Under the pieces are notes generated by a model, which saw only the letters and a program-made list of their open reading frames with translations, was not told the DNA's origin and did no database searches. DNA of 64,000 nucleotides, from assembly GCA_015227615.1 (NCBI GenBank), contig JAALGZ010000001.1, forward strand, positions 62,001 to 126,000, written 5' to 3'. Position 1 is the first letter of the stretch. Each line of letters begins with the position of its first letter. This document shows positions 10,901 to 23,097 of this stretch, one piece after another. The stretch comes from Labyrinthula sp. Ha (taxonomy: Eukaryota; Sar; Bigyra; Labyrinthulida; Labyrinthulaceae). Position numbers and translations under genes: made by a program.

Positions 10901-13789
10901 TAATATATCTATATATCTATGTATAACACGTTTCAATTGCTGATGCATAAATCTATTGCTTAACTCAAACTTAACTTTTGAGTCTTTTCTTTCTAATATT
11001 TAAGATGTTGTTTATTAAAGATTAAATAATCTCTTTTTCTTACTTAACTTTTTATTAACACTTTGAATAAGAAGTTGTAAAAAGTAATCTTTGCTTCTTT
11101 CTGGGTGCTATTTGAATACTTTCTCGGTCGAAAAAAAGATTTAAAACATCTATCTGCTTCTTATAACCTAGAGGGCGAAATCATTAATCTTAGACCTCTT
11201 TTACTTTGTAAAGTATTTTCTGTCTATGAGTTTAATCCGTCTTTTTTTTTGGTTTCTAGTAATGCTATTAACTGATTAACCAGTTTTTTTGTCGTTATTA
11301 TTTCAACTAGAATACAGAGTTATGTATTATAACTACCTCCAGAGACTTCTGGGATAATTGGTATGTTTCAATATATCTAGCTGGAGTTGATGAGTTGAGA
11401 ACTCTCATCTTGGCGGGTTTATTTCACCTAAGACCGAATATAAGATAAACCGATACATATATTGGCTCTATCACTAATATTAATTGTACAAATATAAGAT
11501 TAAAGATCCACACCCGACTGTGAAAACTGTTTCAATTTATGTAATTACCTATCTCCCAAATAACTTATTGGATGTCTCATTCTGTTCAAGAATTAGTAAC
11601 ATTTTTATGGAGTTTGGATAAACTGCATAAAACTTCTGATTTGCGACTAGTGATTAAGTATTTTGAACTCGTTTTAAATTAACGGGATTAAAATTCAGTC
11701 TCGAGTGTATTGTCTCTGAGAGTAACTTGTATCGTGTCTCAAAGTCATGTATCTATAACTGGATAATACGATATGCTGTACATCGAATAGAAATTCCTCA
11801 TACTAAAAATGGGTACTTATATTTTCATTTTAATAATTTCATCCATATAGCCTTAGTGGTGTATTGATACAGCAGATAAGATGACTCATTATGTTATATA
11901 GAAACAAAGAATGTAGCATATTCATGTAAATACTTGGAACCATAAGCTATATGATGATGTTCTGGAGCTGCTATGATAACCAGCTTATTGCTCAAAATCT
12001 TATTGATTTCTTTGATATGGTGATTTCACCTTAATTATGCTAAATTGTTAAAATAAAAAAAAACAGTAGAATGACTAGCATTTAAGAGATCAGGTATACA
12101 TTTGCAGCATGGTAGCACAGGTACTTTTTCTTTAATTGCTTAATACTAACAAAGAAATGAATAAATTGGGATTTACTTAATAGGAAAACATATTACAAAT
12201 CAAGCTTATTAATATTGCAATTGTTCTATATGGCCCCTTTTTTCTTCAGCAAATCTTTGTGTAACTTGAACTCCCTAATTGAAATTTAGCTATATGTATA
12301 TAAACAACAAATCAGCAACTAAATTCTCCCTAATAAATCTGCAAAGAAACAAATTTGAAGTTGTTAAATTAATGATTTTGATACTTCACATGAATTGATG
12401 CTCCACAACAAGAAAAATTATTTACTATACATGTATTTTACTAAGACAATTTTTTAGTATAAATTTATTTAGTAGTCAGTTACGTATAACCTCTTTATCT
12501 ATGAAATTTTAGCTAATAACATTTAATAAGAAAATACTTTATAGGACTCAGTAGCTTAAGCAATTGAAATTTTTATAGCGAACAAGAAGCAAAAATTATC
12601 TATATCGATACTAATCTTAAGAGCCGATCCAACCTGTGAGAACTTAGACCTTGCAATAAACTATTTGACTCCGGATTCTGTATTTGTGTTTAAGAAAAAC
12701 TGTGTAAAAATTTCAGAAAGATGTAAGCCTGTAGTTGCCTTAGAAGTCAACTACTCTGGTATTGTCAAAATTGAGCCTGATAATGGCATATTGTACCAAT
12801 TGGTACAATTGGTTGATCTATAGAGCCTGTACAGGAAGACCACATCCATATTTTCAACAATTTGAGAGACCAGTATCTCAGATTTAAGAAGGATATAGCT
12901 ACAATAACCATCTAAGTGATATGGTACTTCTCTTGGGGATTTAATCCAGTTAATATTGTATTCAAAATACACAATACATAGTTAGGTTACAAAACACGTT
13001 CTTGTTGCTGTCTATCAAGCGTCTGTATATAATTTTTGACTTGATTTTTGATGCACATTAAGATACCAAGGATTTAAAAGTGAGTACTAGAATTGAAGTT
13101 GAGATGAAAAATAAAACATTAATTATATTGCACCTGGAAATGTAGTCTACCGATCAAATAAGAAAAATATCACCAGTATCTAAGGAGATTTTATCAAAAT
13201 TTTTAACTGGTTTGCAAAGCCAATGGCATTCTAAGTGTTTTTCTTATAACTAAGGCGGGTATTTATGAGGAAACTATTCAGACTCACATCACTATTCCAA
13301 GAACTTTTCCAATTTTTTAAAGCAAGCTATCAAATGTTTTTTTCTGAAACCAAGAATAGAAAGAGAGTACTCTTGCATTCTATTGCATTAGTACCAGTAA
13401 AAATATAGAGTTCATTTAAAAATCTTGCGCGATTTGTGATTCTTAGGGGGAAATGCATCTTTTGAAGACTGGGGTCCTAGAAAGAAAATCTACATTAAAT
13501 AATGTCATTTTACTGAACCAGGTAGGAACAACAGAGTTTGAATAAAAACTGGGTTGTATATTAAGCTAACAGAGATTTGTATCAACAAATATATACCCCC
13601 GCATAATTTCTGTAGATCAGCAGGATAATAAAATGTATAGTTTATATTTGAGTACAACTATTATGCACTCAAAAGAAATGTCAATAATTTTCATAAAGTT
13701 CCCGCTAAAACATATTGTTGTTCAACATATGATTATAAAGCGTTTGAGGTTAAAGGGGGAGGGGGTAAAACGATTATGAATGTTATGGT
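7915..13789. other. Long gene-poor stretch
   Basis: About 5.9 kb of AT-rich sequence without an intact gene. Two short protein-like runs stand out: 8438-8638 (+, 66 codons) and about 12640-12830 (+, with a KPVVALEVNYSGIVKIEPD run). The second could be an upstream part of the copia element that follows, but this cannot be shown. I see no tRNA, satellite or inverted repeat. Confidence 0.4.
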
Positions 13790-15065
13790 AGAAACACGAG
13801 GAGCCCTTGCCTCAGATCTTCAACGCTACTGTTGTCCTGCAGCTTTTAACAAAAGTATGGATATATTTATATTTTTACATTGCACTCAAGGTTTAGAAAT
13901 ATTACGGACCAATATAATCAGTGCTTATTTTACGACCAACTATAACAGCCGGAATACCTAATACTCTCTAAATCGCATTCACATATACTTCGCAACAACA
14001 GAAAAACTGATGAGTACATAGCTAGTTTGTATAGTTTAAAGCAGAGTATCAAATTGTGGTTTAGGCCTGTCAAATCTATCGTAAAAGTATTGAATCTCGA
14101 GTTGCCCCAATAGGCGGAGGATTGTGCACCTATGATAAAAAAGATATGGTTATGTATCTACTGGCTTATGTGGACCATCTCTCATATATTTGCTTGGAGA
14201 AATAACTGTTATAATGGTTTAAAACAAAACTTAAATATCAGTTTCAGATAACTTGCGAGAGAGTTTCTGCAAGGTTTATTAAAACATAGTTACTTTCATG
14301 TACAGAAATTTTATTCTTGTCACAAAAAGCCCGGGTTATTAAACTGACAGAGGAGTTAAATATAAGGAAAGTTGAATCACCCAATGTAGCCAATTCTGTA
14401 GTTGACAGCCCACAACTACCATATGATATCGAAGTAGAACTCAAGACATTACAAAAGTTCGTTGGTAAGATCTCTTGTATTTCAAATAATAAAACACCAG
14501 AAATAATTTTTCCGGATAGCTTAAATATGGGAGACGTAAAATTAAAAAAGTTTAGACTGTTGGTAGTGGTACAGAAATTTAACAGCCGAATGGTAAATAT
14601 AAAGGACAGAGCAACTCTGATAACAAGGTACAATGTCTACAGTCATGTAGTCGTTTCAGATGATGCTTATACAGAAAGTGTTGAAAAAAAATCCAAAAAT
14701 TAAACTGGATTTCCATGCTCTTGTAAAATCCGAAAATCTTATCAAGATCAGGAAAACTTAAAGAGGTCATTACCTAGACTGTTGCTACCGAGTTTTTAGG
14801 CCTAAATGATCTAGTTAATGGGTTAATGCCTATATATTATTTGATGGTTGAAGGTTTCGAATTAAGAATCAGTAGATCTGTAGAATACTGCAGTGGCAAA
14901 ATTGTAAGGAATATTTCCACTGGAGAACTTCCAGCAATTGGTACGGTGTACCTAGATTCAAAGTATTTTCATACTGATCAATTAGTAGAAAATCAAATTA
15001 CAGAAATTAAAGATGTATGCATTGATAGCAACATTGCCAATTTGCTTAAAAGTAATGTAGGATAA
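13790..15065 (+). mobile_element. Ty1/copia fossil: reverse transcriptase and RNase H
   Basis: A worn copia-type pol remnant on the plus strand. The RT fingers/palm part lies at about 13790-14170. Landmarks are a GLEI..NIISAYF block, matching the copia 'LEIHQxDxxxAFLN' region, and a SLYxLKQS..LWF block, which is a hallmark of copia RT. The connection segment, near 14430-14520, has a FVGKISCISNN-type block equivalent to 'LVGxLxYLxxxTRPD'. The RNase H end (about 14750-15063) carries FLGLNDLV and then SKYFHTDQLVENQITEIKD, matching the copia tail 'HIDxKYHFIRELVE'. Gag, protease and integrase were not found next to it, and no LTRs could be delimited. It is broken, with at least half a dozen interruptions, so it is old. 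Confidence 0.8.
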
Positions 15066-16384
15066 AAGAACTGCAAGAAAATTTTGAGGCAGTCACTGGG
15101 AGCAATGGTCTAATTATGGAGGCGAGTTGGAGATGTAATATACCAGGGTCGTCTTAGTACTATATTATTTGGTTTAATTAACTAGTTAGACATATTTCAT
15201 CCATATAAGTGAACTTAAACCATAAAATTTAGAATCAAAGGAGTTTTTCCTCGTAGGAAGGAATAAGCTTTCTATTTCAAGTGTTATACACAGCTCTAGC
15301 ACAAATCAATATGACTATGAAAAGAGGAGAACTGTTTTTTAACATACAAGAATGGATATCTGGGAGATGGATTTCCATGCGCTAAATGTCTACCTATTAT
15401 AGCTGGTTTTACTTGATTTTTTTGAATTGCCTATGTTTTCATGGACAGAGGGTTCTAAGAAAAATCGTTCTCACAATGCTTATATTCTGAATATATTTTA
15501 AGGTTATATTAGTCAAAGATATGCACTTCATATCTACACCTCTATGCGATAAGACCGTTTTATCTAGAAACCAAAAACCGATACTATAAACATTACCGAG
15601 TATTGGATTTCTATGAATATATGCTTCACTCCAAATTAAGCTTTCTAAATTCGGATGGTCAATAATTAGGCAAGATAGTCTAATATGGAATATGGATTTG
15701 GCACCGCACTAGGAGAAAATTTACATATGCCCCACATTTCTATGAAAGTAACCTCTTTAATTCCAGAATCATAATAAATCCTTCTACCTTGATATTTCTG
15801 CTTTATCCAAGCATCTTAAAATCTTCTCAATAATAGATGCAAACTTTGTTTTCATCTCGTTTTCGTTTTCATCATAATTAGTAGAGTATCATAATAATAA
15901 TGTATCTTAATGGTTGCTTTAGTATTCTATGCAAATTTGAACACAAACATAAGTTCATCTCTAATATATAAAGAATTTAATTACCTGTAAGTGACTATAG
16001 ATTCATACTGTCGAGAGATGCGCATATTCTGCAGGATGTAGGTTATTGACCCAGCTTGTATCTTCTTGGGTTCAACTATTAAATGTTCTTCAGGCCATTA
16101 TTCTACAAGAAGCTTCTGTAGCCTAATGAAAAAAAAATGTTGTTGGCATACATGTATTCAGGCCAAAATTTCTAATTACATGGATTCACTAAGTTCTTAA
16201 TACCAGAGACTCCTTCGTGAATAACAACTCTTGTATATGTATAATACCTATAAACTTAAACAGCTTCTTGATACGAGTATTTAGTAGTTGAAACGCACGT
16301 TATTTTATGACAATATTGGTGCATTTATAATTTGTGATGATGATATGATTACCTAGGATGCTCTCCATTTTTTCTTTATCCATT
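15066..16384. other. Gene-free stretch downstream of copia fossil
   Basis: This is where a 3' LTR would be expected, but no matching upstream copy could be found by eye. Nothing else supportable. Confidence 0.35.
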
Positions 16385-16690
16385 TTAGTTGTTTCGTGCA
16401 GCGCATTCAACTAGTCTTAGCATACTCTCTTGTTTTCTACACAATGTTTCTTTGCAAAGAATTCTCATATAAGAGCATGAGTTCTTAGAACCAGTTAATC
16501 TTCCTGATTTGCGATGAGCGCTAATAAACCGTCCCCTCTTATATTTCACAGTTCCTGGTTCAATCATAGAATCTTGTGCTGTCCTTTTAACTTTTCAATT
16601 TCCTTTGTTAGACTTGTTTTTAAACATTTCTTGTACTCTATTTGGTTTTTACAGAGTTCTGTTTTGGATTAATCATGGCTACCTGGAATA
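16385..16690 (-). pseudogene. Broken coiled-coil-like remnant
   Basis: The minus strand holds a lysine-rich helical run near 16570-16640 (motif KTSLTKEIEKLKGQHK). It is followed, in other frames, by further protein-like runs, including a 60-codon basic frame over 16385-16567. The composition is unlike the random AT-rich background. It is broken more than once. The family is unknown, and a retroelement gag-like or host origin cannot be told apart. Confidence 0.35.
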
Positions 16691-17046
16691 GTTTTGTTTT
16701 ATGTATTTGATATTATGACTGTGTATATGATATTAATGTGCACAATTTCCATATACTCTGAGCCAAATCTCTCATCCAGATTCATACATTCAGATTGCAT
16801 ATATAAATGGAATGCGCCGGCGAAAAAAGTTAGTGGCAAGAACTCAAAACCTTCAAAAACCTCATTGTGACCCCTTCTCTAGTGAATGTACTTAAAAACC
16901 ATTTAAGGTTGAAAGGATAAATTTACCATACTTGGATCCTCACAATAGTTGTTAAGGCATTAAACTTGCACCTAAAATTGATTTATGTGATTTCAGACAA
17001 TTCTATCATGAGAATTCTACTTTTTCTTAGAACTAAACCATACTAT

Positions 17047-17583
17047 CTAGCTTTGGTATTTCCTGGACTTAGTCTCTTCCCACTTCCTATAAATTTCTCT
17101 AAAGTATTCAGGTTTATTCTCTCTAGCTACTACGCCTCTAAGGGTCTTAAATCTTCTTTTTAAACCAGAAGGACTTCTTCCACCAGGAAGAATATCATGT
17201 CGGGATTGACTGGAACTAACATAGTTTTTTCTTTGCATTTCAAACCCAGTGTAAATCTTTTCCCATATTGAACTCCCATCTTTTTGAGGCGGTAAGCATC
17301 CAGTTGCAAATATTTGATCAAATACTAATCCAACCAACCAAGTATTTTCTACTTCACTCCAAGCACTGTATGTATTTTTTTTCCTCTGTGGTAAATTCTC
17401 TTCATCACCCTTCAAGTTTAGAGAGCTAGAAAAAAGATCACTACCAGTTTGCTTTCTATTATTCGTGTTCCACTCAGTTAAATTATCAAATTTTTGAATA
17501 TTTTCAAAGGAAGATAATCTAGCTTCTAGTTCGTACAAAGTTTCTGAGTTCACTTGTTCTTCTATTTCCTTTGTTAAGTCCAT
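17047..17583 (-). CDS. Myb/SANT-like DNA-binding protein, subfamily A, copy 1
   Basis: 178 aa, ATG at 17583. The N-terminal ~70 residues are acidic/polar and low in complexity. Residues ~73-155 form a Myb/SANT-like (trihelix/Myb_DNA-bind_3-like) module. It has a first-helix tryptophan in SAWSEVENTWLVG, a FDQIF helix, the loop GCLPPQKDG, a second tryptophan in IWEKI, and a recognition-helix block LKRRFKTLR near 145-153, followed by a YRKW tail. The central domain shares about half its residues with the protein at 24588-25127. A nuclear sequence-specific DNA-binding role is inferred from the fold. It points away from subfamily B copy 1 (19004). No intron. Gene identity to any named factor is not claimed. 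Confidence 0.75.
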   Translation of the reverse strand: MDLTKEIEEQVNSETLYELEARLSSFENIQKFDNLTEWNTNNRKQTGSDLFSSSLNLKGDEENLPQRKKNTYSAWSEVENTWLVGLVFDQIFATGCLPPQKDGSSIWEKIYTGFEMQRKNYVSSSQSRHDILPGGRSPSGLKRRFKTLRGVVARENKPEYFREIYRKWEETKSRKYQS

Positions 17584-19003
17584 TTCTTGAATAGTTTTTC
17601 AGTTGTGTTTTACTCCAATTGCTAAGTTTTGATGTTAGCTTATATTTTTGTACCAGATATTTTAGTTTATCAAACCAAACTGAAACTATATTTATCATAT
17701 AATTAAATAATATACTTGACTTCTGAAACAATTCTCTACTATTACTGGGATTTTTGATACTTTGAAGTTCCAGAAACAAATTATACAGCTCCACCAATAG
17801 CTTTAAGAAACTTAACTTGTTATACAAAAACGCTGAAAAAAGAACTGTATACAAATATGGAACTTTATACAGCTGGTTCAGCAGTGTTCCGTTCTATTTT
17901 ATTGATATATTTTAATTTATTTTTGGTATATCTGGGTCTCAATATTGTATGACCAACTTGGACAGGTTATCTGGGACAAACATTGTTCTGAAATTCTGAA
18001 ATTTTTCAACAGGTGAAGTTGCTAGAAATTATGCATTTTAAAATAAGTTATGTTTTTTTTGAAAGCTGTTACTTTTTTTATCAGTATTTGTTTCTGAAGC
18101 GTAAGAAAAGAGAAATAAATGGACATAAAATGAGTTCCTCTAGAATAGTTTGAAGAGGAAAAGAAAACAAGAATTAACGAAGAAAAAAAAATCAAGTGCT
18201 TAAAGAGAAAGAGATGACGGTCACAACTTATTAGTTTGTTTCAATAATAATATAGATAAAGGGGTAGTACAGCTATTAGACCTGAAGTTCCTTTCATCAG
18301 TTCTTAACTATCCGATAAATTCATGCCTAGAAAATCCCTTAAGCACAGAAACCTATGAGAGTATTTGTTTCTTTTGTCTAGTTTCAAATATGACCAGTAA
18401 ACGGTTTTATTTTTCCACATTTTCTATTGTTCTTCTTTCTCATCAGAAGCAGAAATCACCACTTCTTAGCAGAATTTACGATAGACTCTCATTCTAACTT
18501 TCTATTCTTCATCATCTATAATATTTAACGTTTGTTCACCATTGTATAAATTCTACCTTTCTTTTGGCAAACTTATCTCAGTCTTTTAATCAAGCTCTCT
18601 TCATCTTCCTCGCTGTGTTTCTTTTCCTTCCGAAGATTTTTTTCTTTCGCAGTTTGATTTTCTAGAATATTCTGACTTTGTATCTTTTCTTCAGGAAAAG
18701 AACTTTTCTAGTGTATGAAGTTGATGCTGTGAATTTAATATATGTGTTTTTTCTTATTGATTATTTTTTTGTTTATGCAGTTTTTTTTTCTGAAATAATG
18801 AATTTTAGTCATTGATTTAAATTATTCGCATAACTGTATTTTACACACATTTTATACTTCAATAATTAATGATCGATATTTTATATGATTAATATAATAA
18901 AGTTCTCATTTTAAATATTCTGAAACATATCAGAATTTTATATTATTTATAAAATATGTCCTCTTTGGAAATAAATAAAATATCTCAAAACTGAACTAAA
19001 AAA
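17584..19003. other. Divergent spacer between Myb-like A1 and B1
   Basis: A 1.4 kb spacer between two divergent Myb-like genes. A lysine/glutamate-rich minus-strand frame of about 45 codons (18574-18712, motif KEKNLRKEKKHSEEDEESL) looks coding but has no clear start. It may be a remnant or an exon. TGTCC/GGACA words occur at about 17950-17970 and at 18957-18971 (TGTCCTCTTTGGAAA), the latter about 35 bases before the B1 start codon. Confidence 0.35.
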
Positions 19004-19507
19004 ATGGAAACTGAAATAAAAAGAACAGATTCTCAACTTATGGAAGAAACACTTGAAGTCTTAATTAATAGTTGTTCTTTTTCAAACATTCCTTTTAAAC
19101 CAAACGAAATAAATTATCCATTATTTCAATTAGAATATAAACTTGTAAAAGCTATAAATAAAAAAGGATATTTACAACAATCTTGGTCGCTTGAAGAAAA
19201 TATTTGTTTAATTGGAATCATTTTTGACGTCTTGTTTGAAAGAGGTTGGTTGCAAGGAAAGAATAAAAAAGATTCAGTTTGGAAAGAAATATTGATAAAA
19301 TATGAGAGCCATTTGGAAAAGTTTTCAAAATATTTTACTCAATTTGATAAAGAAACAACAAAAAAAGAATATGTTGAAAGAAATGTCTCAACAATAAAAA
19401 GACACTTTAAATATTTGAAAGCTGAGAAGAAACGATTTAGAGAAAATAAATTATTTCTTGTGATGTATAAAATATGGGAAAAATATACCAAAAAAGTAGA
19501 AGAATGA
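19004..19507 (+). CDS. Myb/SANT-like DNA-binding protein, subfamily B, copy 1
   Basis: 167 aa, ATG at 19004 in an A-rich context (AAAAAAATGG), TGA stop. An N-terminal conserved segment (residues ~30-45, ending INYPLFQL) is found only in subfamily B. The Myb/SANT-like module then runs from about residue 58: SWSLEENICLIGIIFD, FERGWLQGKNKK in place of the A-type GCLPPQKDG loop, SVWKEIL, then IKRHFKYLKAEKKRF and a final Trp-containing helix. It is about 60% identical by eye to 23861-24370. Third codon positions are extremely AT-rich. It is divergent from A1, and its 3' end is about 200 bases from the convergent 311-aa gene. A DNA-binding role is inferred. Confidence 0.78.
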   Translation: METEIKRTDSQLMEETLEVLINSCSFSNIPFKPNEINYPLFQLEYKLVKAINKKGYLQQSWSLEENICLIGIIFDVLFERGWLQGKNKKDSVWKEILIKYESHLEKFSKYFTQFDKETTKKEYVERNVSTIKRHFKYLKAEKKRFRENKLFLVMYKIWEKYTKKVEE

Positions 19508-19706
19508 AACAAGAAACTATTATATTGAGCTATTATATTGTTGCTCGTCTTATTATTAAATCTTTAACCGTGGTCAAACTATCTTTAACAACTTCCACTT
19601 CTGGATTCAAAAGCACGTATATTCAAAAAAGTAACATAGCTATTAGCTTTCTTGTTTGGGTTAATCAGTTGAGAAGTTTGATAGAAACTAAGGACTTACA
19701 GTTTGT

Positions 19707-20642
19707 TTAAAATATTGTTAAATATACATCTACATATCCATTTTCACTATTTGATAGTACAAAACCAATTGGATCTATAAAATTTTGAAAATCCACTTCT
19801 GGAATATATTTTCTAGCTTGTCCTATTCTTTCTTCACTAACACAAATTCTATCCCCTATTTCTATTTCTTCTGATATTCTAATTTTAACTTTTCCAAAAG
19901 ATACCAAGTTTTTCAAACTATTTTTAAAACTAAAATCTAAAAAATCTTCTGTTGAAATAAATAATTTAGTTGACTTTTTTAAATTAAAACTGATTTTCGT
20001 ATCTATAATTGAAACAATACTTCCTCTTGGAATAAACTTATATTTCTTACTGGTGTGCTTTTCACTACTAGTTACTTTGTTCATATATTTCTCGTCTTTT
20101 GGTTTCTTTGTTTTGTTTGTAATTTTAATCATAGAATCTAGTTTTCTTTTTCTGACATTTTCTTTTTTACAATAACTTATTAAATATGGAATATTATCAA
20201 TAATAAATTCTTTATAATTATCCCCAGACAGTAAGAGTTCAGTTTTTGAACACTGTAGCAAAGTATAACAACTTCCAATAAATCCATGTTTTCTTTTTTC
20301 TGCATCATCTTTTTGTTTTGCTCTACTTTCTTTTTTTCTAGTTACAGAATCAAGAGCTCTTGAAACTAAGCAAAATTCTTCTTCATTTCGTTCAAACCAA
20401 ATTACTTTCATATTTCTACAGTGATAACCTTGAAACTTTACGGAAAGCAATTTATCAATTCCATCATCAAACACGATTTTAAACTTTGTTAAATCAACTT
20501 CATGCTGTAATGGAACAGCAAAATAAGTTTTGTATTTCGGATTAATAGGGGAAAGTTTCTTTCTTAGAGGAATGGAGCTGTTTATAGAACCACAATACAA
20601 ATCATACAATATTTCAAAAGCTTCATCCTCTTCTATAAACAT
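19707..20642 (-). CDS. Unknown basic 311-aa protein inside Myb-like cluster
   Basis: ATG at 20642, stop at 19707, one open frame. The N-terminal half (residues 1-160) is mixed alpha/beta with no known motif. The middle (about 165-210) is strongly basic (KKENVRKRKLDS, NKTKKPKDEK) and could be a nuclear localisation or nucleic-acid contact region. The C-terminal ~70 residues have a beta-rich pattern: GKVKIRI, IEIGDRICVSE, IGQARKY, then DPIGFVLS and GYVDVYL. This resembles the small beta modules ('GxVxVxV..GDxixxS..G.a..iGxxL..GxVxVxV') at the C-termini of some phage tail and trimeric surface proteins. That likeness is by eye and weak. It lies between the two B-type Myb-like genes. Its upstream region has TGTCCCAAAAT at 20746-20756. 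Confidence 0.7.
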   Translation of the reverse strand: MFIEEDEAFEILYDLYCGSINSSIPLRKKLSPINPKYKTYFAVPLQHEVDLTKFKIVFDDGIDKLLSVKFQGYHCRNMKVIWFERNEEEFCLVSRALDSVTRKKESRAKQKDDAEKRKHGFIGSCYTLLQCSKTELLLSGDNYKEFIIDNIPYLISYCKKENVRKRKLDSMIKITNKTKKPKDEKYMNKVTSSEKHTSKKYKFIPRGSIVSIIDTKISFNLKKSTKLFISTEDFLDFSFKNSLKNLVSFGKVKIRISEEIEIGDRICVSEERIGQARKYIPEVDFQNFIDPIGFVLSNSENGYVDVYLTIF

Positions 20643-21144
20643 TTTTTTAATATTTAAGTTTATTTATGTTCGTGTTTTCAGTTTTGTATTCATTCTTGTC
20701 TCAAAATATATATATTTGTTGCAGTTTTTTTTGTGTATAATTTAATGTCCCAAAATTACAGATTATGAAAAATTATTCTTATTAAAAGTCCAAATCTTCA
20801 CAATAATAATAAAATTATTAGAAAAAAGACTGAACTGATTTTATGACGTAAGAAAAGCGTAAAGTAAATTCAGCAGAATAAAACATTTTTTAATCATAAA
20901 AACTTATGGCTATTTTCTCAGTTCTTCTAATATAATCTTCTTCTTGCCATTGATGAGGAACAAGAGGTTCCAGAGAGAACACATAACTAATTAAAGAAAA
21001 CGGGGGCTCCTATAAGGGTGAACATGCGAACCCTAACTGTGCAACTGAAGCCCGAAGATGAATTTATATGAAGCATGTAGGCCGCCTTATTTACTTGGAA
21101 AAAGCCAGGAACAGTTTGTAACTGAATTTTGAAATAAATATAAA
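20643..21144. other. Upstream region of the 311-aa gene and spacer
   Basis: TGTCCCAAAAT at 20746-20756 sits about 105 bases upstream of the 311-aa gene. A short plus-strand coding-like run occurs near 21030-21070. Nothing else seen. Confidence 0.3.
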
Positions 21145-21558
21145 CTTGATGTTACCTTAGGAACCAACTTTGCCAGTGTGCTTGGTTCTACACCTAAAGA
21201 AAAACCTCGTTATGTACCAGAATAAAAAATCATTTATGGTGAAAATTATAAGAAGTAATTTTTCTCTCAGATTGACAACGAATACCACCTTCTTTCTGAG
21301 GATCAAGACATGGCTAGTTCCGGCCCTTCTTCCGAACCGTACTTTCCACCTACTACAAGCATTCCTCCGATATTAGCCAAACCACTTAGGTTGATAAGGC
21401 TTTTGGTTTTCAAACATGTTCTTAACTAATTAAATTTAGATGAAATGTTCTCACCTTATCAAATCTCTTCGAATGCGGACCTGAAGGCAAGAAAGGTTTT
21501 ATTCTCCTTAGAGGGTTTTTTCTTGTGTAGTGAGGATACAATTCTGTTTGACTCTTAG
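21145..21558 (+). pseudogene. Broken coding remnant, unidentified
   Basis: About 135 plus-strand codons with clear protein composition (motifs LGTNFASVLGSTPKEKPRY, EYHLLSEDQDMASSG, YQISSNADLKARKV) stay largely in one frame but are interrupted a few times. A further run at about 21635-21760 (MTQGSGDLSLAFKSGTVL) may belong to it. Local GC is higher than the flanks. No family recognised. It is treated as a fossil of unknown origin. Confidence 0.4.
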
Positions 21559-23097
21559 GTAACCTTTAAAAGCATTATGGACTGAACCTGAATTCAAGTA
21601 ATAATATTAATCACAAACACAGATTTTCAATCTTACTTGGAATTTTCATCATGACGCAAGGGAGTGGCGACCTGAGCCTCGCCTTTAAATCCGGTACAGT
21701 CCTTTCGAACTATCTCTCCTTACATTCCACAGCAAAAATATTAATTGATCAAAATTAAGTATTTATCACGTTTGTTTCTGTTATTTTATTTAGTCAACTG
21801 CTTTTCCCGAATTAGAGCAGCTATTTATCTCGGGTTACTGCCACATACATTTCTAATATGATACTGTACTTTGGAGAAGTAACGGAAATCTCAAAATGTC
21901 TTTCATAATATATTGGTGATCTTAAGCTAGAAGCAGTAAACCCGGGCAACAAATATTCCACTTTCAAAAATATCACATAAATCTAAGAGGAAATGTTACG
22001 CTTAGCTCCAGTTTAGGTTATTAGGTTGAGATACATATTTAACTAGAGTTTTCTGAGATGTATTTAGGAAAATAACTGTAATCTATAAACACATTGGAAA
22101 AGAAAGTATATTTAATCTTATTTGAGCAAATATCTATCAGCGCATTCAAAATCTCAAATCAGTTCTTCTAAAGAAAGCAATTTAGAAAAAAACAAAGTTT
22201 TACTGGAGCTATGTTTCGCCAGATATCCCATCTAGGCGCCATAGTTGAAGAGTATCCCCCGAATATAAATTACCCAGGCACCTGCGATGATTCGTGGTAC
22301 ATTTTCAAGATAATGGGCGCACTATATCTAACTGGTTAAGTTAATTTATTTTAAATCTCTAATCAAGTGACATAATCCGACTTTACTGTATTTAAGCCCG
22401 GATCTAAGATGAAAAATTTCACTATGATAATAAAACTTCTGTTTAAAGGAATGATTAAAATGTATTATTATATAGCTACAATTAGATTTTTTTTTCTTTT
22501 TTACAATTACAGTGTACCTTAGTTAAATGGGTAAAAAGTTACAAACCATTTTCATGCATGGTGGATGGATAAAATCACGCAACTCATTTTATTTAAAAAT
22601 GACTGTATAAACCAAACAGTGTTACTGTATCAGCACGCACATGTATAGCTTTTTTTACGTATAAATGTACACGTCAACGTATATGAGAAGTTTATCTACT
22701 TCAAATATTAGTACTGGGTACTGTTAATAATTTAACTTTATCATCCAAGAACACTTCTTTGATTATTGTATTCTGATAGGGGTTTGAAACAAACTAGATG
22801 ATGTTGAGTACACCCGATGGTTTCACAGATAAGATGACCACTGGAAACTGTTTCAGTCAGTGAACTCTAGTTTCAACTAAAAAAATTTCAAATTAAATCT
22901 GATTGTGTTTAAACAAGTTAGATAAATTATCAAATGGGATTTCACCAAGTCAAAATAATTATTAATATAATAACTTTGTACTATAATGCTAAGGAATATT
23001 TTATTGTAATAAATTACAATAAATAAAAAAGATTATTTAGGTCAGCATATGTGTTTCTCTATATGAAAGCACTAGTTACGGGATAGCAAGTGATATG
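21559..23097. other. Gene-free stretch
   Basis: Apart from the coding-like run at 21635-21760, I see no gene, RNA or repeat. Confidence 0.35.

Noticed and set aside
17519-17854. 111-codon minus-strand frame overlapping the start of Myb-like A1
   Set aside because: It overlaps the better-supported gene in another frame, starts in AT-rich spacer and has no domain.
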